DNA of 64,000 nt, taken from Hydra vulgaris (lineage: Eukaryota > Cnidaria > Hydrozoa > Anthoathecata > Hydridae). Below the pieces are notes generated by a model that did not search any database, was not told where the DNA came from, and worked only from the letters and a program-made list of their open reading frames with translations. How positions within the stretch are numbered: the first letter of the stretch is position 1; each line of letters starts with the position of its first letter. Position numbers and translations under genes: made by a program. Where the stretch lies: NCBI RefSeq assembly GCF_038396675.1, contig NC_088929.1, positions 34,151,501-34,215,500 of the forward strand, read 5' to 3'. This document shows, one piece after another, positions 62,270 through 64,000 of this stretch.

Positions 62270-62351
62270 ATCATTTTCACGCTTGCTACATTCTAAAAAG
62301 AAAGGTTAAAAGTAAAACATATTTTTAATAACAAGAAAGAATTTACTTAAG

Positions 62352-63005
62352 TTATTTTATTTTATTAATATTTTCAGATTTATTAAATCTCATTTGTAAT
62401 AGATTAATTGCCTCCTCTCTTCCTTGATTAATAAACGATATTTTAGATTGTTCATCAATATCTTTTTTAATTTTTGATCTAATATCTTCAAGCATAATTT
62501 TAAATTTTTCAAATTCGCTAAGTATCAGCTCAAATTCTTTATCATCTATTTGTCCGTCTACTAAAGCTTTAGAAATATGATCCATTATTGTATAAAATTT
62601 TGAATTTGCAAGTATTTTAATACTTTCATGTTTTTGTGCTTTTAAACTTAATTCTTTATTCACTTGTCCTCCTATCAATGAAAGAGCTCCTATTGCTAAT
62701 GCTGCTCCTTCACATGCAATAGCTATTGGTGCTGCTACTATTGTAGCTAAAAAACCAATACCAACAGTTCCAAGTGCCATTGTACTTCCAATTAATGCAA
62801 CATCAACTGCTGAAATTATTTTTATTGCTTTATTATACTTTTTACTTAATGTAGATCTTTTTTCTCTCTCCATTTCAATTTCTTTTTGAATTTCACATAT
62901 TTTATTCAAACGGTATACAGTAGCACTTACTTGAGTTTCTATTTCAGTATATTCGTTTGGTAAAGACGGATATAATTTATTATTAGGTTTAGCTGAATAC
63001 TCCAT
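62352..63005 (-). CDS. Unidentified viral membrane/coiled-coil protein
   Basis: 217 residues. Residues about 25-62 form a charged helix (KICEIQKEIEMEREKRSTLS). Residues about 65-112 are a Gly/Ala-rich hydrophobic hairpin (VALIGSTMALGTVGIGFLAT; IACEGAALAIGALSLIGGQV) that could span or perforate a membrane. The C-terminal half is helical and acidic. The start follows CTTTATAAAATG. It may be involved in membrane penetration; this is inference only. Confidence 0.55.
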   Translation of the reverse strand: MEYSAKPNNKLYPSLPNEYTEIETQVSATVYRLNKICEIQKEIEMEREKRSTLSKKYNKAIKIISAVDVALIGSTMALGTVGIGFLATIVAAPIAIACEGAALAIGALSLIGGQVNKELSLKAQKHESIKILANSKFYTIMDHISKALVDGQIDDKEFELILSEFEKFKIMLEDIRSKIKKDIDEQSKISFINQGREEAINLLQMRFNKSENINKIK

Positions 63006-63014
63006 TTTATAAAG
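63006..63014 (-). promoter_or_regulatory. Viral start motif of the 217-residue gene
   Basis: TTTATAAAATG immediately 5' of the coding region; one A-tract shorter than the others. Confidence 0.4.
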
Positions 63015-63028
63015 GAAATAAAAAAATT

Positions 63029-63413
63029 TTATAATAAATTAATAAAGCATAAACTATCTCCTTTATTAATTGTTACATCTTCAAATGAATTATTTTTAAT
63101 GATAATAACTATATCATCTACAGACTCTGATATAACAGAATTTTGTAAACATAGCAATTTTAACTTAAGTTCATTTTTAAGTGAAACTAATGCAACACTA
63201 TTGCCATTAATTTCAATACCTAATTTTAATGAAATACTTTTTTGAGACATAATCTAATTTAATATCTTGCTGTGCAAATATTTCACATTTTGTACCGTTT
63301 ATTAATACTGTAGGATGATCTAATTTTTCATTAAATTTAAAATGTGAATTAGATGCATAAGTATCAACCATTGGTATCTTATTTATAAATTTATGTATTG
63401 GATATCTAGACAT
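63029..63413 (-). pseudogene. dUTPase-fold-like viral protein split in two frames
   Basis: Frame 1 (63213-63413, 66 residues) starts MSRYPIHKFINKIPMVDTYA after TATATGTAAAAACATG. Frame 2 (63029-63250, 73 residues) overlaps it and ends with a pattern like the trimeric dUTPase core: VSLKNELKLKLLCLQNSVIS, then DDIVIIIKNNSFEDVTINKG and a short hydrophobic end. The usual catalytic Asp/Tyr motif 3 and the Arg/Gln of motif 4 are absent, so it may be a structural, non-enzymatic relative. Frames differ by one base around an A-run near 63233. A frameshift mutation or two overlapping genes are both possible. Confidence 0.45.
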
Positions 63414-63427
63414 GTTTTTACATATAT
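63414..63427 (-). promoter_or_regulatory. Viral start motif of the dUTPase-like gene
   Basis: TATATGTAAAAACATG, a variant of the shared motif. Confidence 0.4.
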
Positions 63428-63498
63428 AAAAATTTATTTTATATATGTTAATATTTTTCATGGGTTCAAAGTACTTACTCCGCATGAGTCCGAAAGAC

Positions 63499-64000
63499 TT
63501 AAAAAATTAAATTTAAAAATGGAATATTAGCAAATGGTGAATTAGGACCTAGGCCTTTACTAGTCTTTTCATAGCCATTAACACTATTCAAGTATAGACC
63601 GTCTCCCAAATTTCCTCCTTTATTCCATGGTGATAGATAGAAACCTTTTCCTAATTTAGTAAATTTAATTCCTTTACCATTCATCTTAGTATATAATGTT
63701 TTAGAAATACCATTTCCAGCAATTTTATTAGTTAAATTGTTTCCAGTTGCAGCACCTACTCCTGTAAGTAGACCTGTTGCAAGTGATGGTATAACTTTTG
63801 ATGCTAAAAAGCTACCAGCTGATGTTAGAAAAGGTAAAAGTGCTCTAAGAAATCCTCCTTCTATTTTAGAATTGTGTATAAGTTGAGCTTTACTTAAATT
63901 AATAACAACTCCAGTACCTTTTTCATATGCACTTTTAATTTTATTCAATTGTCTTTTTGTTACAGCTAATACATGCTCGCCATTTAAATCATCATACGAT
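63499..64000 (-). CDS. Minor-capsid/core-like viral protein, 5' end beyond window
   Basis: Open from the right edge of the window to TAA at 63499, so partial (at least 166 residues). Near the edge it reads DDLNGEHVLAVTKRQLNKIK, then GTGVVINLSKAQLIHNSKIE, GGFLRALLPFLTSAGSFLAS and a Gly/Ala/Thr-rich hydrophobic helix, ending in a Lys/Gly-rich segment. The Gly-Gly-Phe-Leu plus hydrophobic helix pattern recalls adenovirus pX/pVI-like and adintovirus minor proteins. A TTG at 63948 is not the real start because coding continues upstream. Confidence 0.6.
   Translation of the reverse strand, partial: SYDDLNGEHVLAVTKRQLNKIKSAYEKGTGVVINLSKAQLIHNSKIEGGFLRALLPFLTSAGSFLASKVIPSLATGLLTGVGAATGNNLTNKIAGNGISKTLYTKMNGKGIKFTKLGKGFYLSPWNKGGNLGDGLYLNSVNGYEKTSKGLGPNSPFANIPFLNLIF

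Larger units (their letters stand above)
54276..64000 (-). mobile_element. Endogenous Polinton/Maverick-like DNA virus (right end outside window)
   Basis: Twelve or so tightly packed minus-strand ORFs with a protein-primed family B polymerase, capsid-like and adenovirus-core-like proteins, small basic DNA-binding proteins and short AT-rich spacers. That is the content of Polinton/adintovirus elements. Gene density contrasts sharply with the rest of the window. Polymerase stops, a split ORF and doubtful starts show that it is an inherited, decaying copy. No integrase, FtsK/HerA-type ATPase or adenain-like protease is present here; these are expected to the right. Confidence 0.88.

Noticed and set aside
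63470-63505. ATGAGTCCGAAAGAC resembling hammerhead stem II
   Set aside because: The 3' GAAA strand is missing and the stem is only 3 bp; it lies just outside the dUTPase-like ORF.

Overview
The window looks like nuclear DNA of a Hydra-like cnidarian. It is very AT-rich, carries long (TA)n arrays, has small intron-split animal genes, and most of its length is decayed transposons. I place it by recognised host genes, base composition and repeat character, not by a database match.

Host genes all lie on the minus strand. LZTR1 (Kelch part of a CUL3 ubiquitin-ligase adaptor) runs from its first exon at 21,941 to 4,576 in ten exons, most of them too short to stand out as ORFs; its BTB half lies beyond the left edge. 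Intron 1 (10.5 kb) holds a Tc1/mariner relic, a full-length but broken hAT element, a LINE relic, a non-autonomous hAT-like element and a MITE. Upstream in the same orientation follow MRPL34 (22,441-22,707) and a PGAP4/TMEM246-like glycosyltransferase (23,614-24,720). A two-exon galactose-3-O-sulfotransferase-like gene lies at 39,136-40,451. Two introns use GC instead of GT donors.

From 25 to 54 kb the sequence is mostly mobile DNA: LINE copies on both strands (one nested inside another), an IS630/Tc1-type element with inverted arrays of 20-21 bp subterminal repeats, a large fold-back repeat, MITEs, a tRNA-like SINE head and many short-spacer hairpins. At 50.2-52 kb a broken, once-spliced transposon-like gene sits behind a strictly 5-bp-phased heat-shock-element array and a TATA box.

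From about 54.3 kb to the right edge lies an endogenous Polinton/Maverick-like (adintovirus-like) DNA virus on the minus strand. Reading right to left it holds a minor-capsid-like ORF cut by the window edge, a split dUTPase-fold-like ORF, several unidentified ORFs, a hydrophobic adenovirus-core-like ORF, a probable major capsid protein, an AT-hook/NUMOD1 protein, a 50-residue ORF, a SAP-domain repeat protein and a protein-primed family B DNA polymerase broken by two in-frame stops. Integrase, packaging ATPase and protease are not in the window and would be expected to the right. Several viral start codons follow a shared TATATAAAAATG-like motif, and a perfect hairpin sits at one stop codon.
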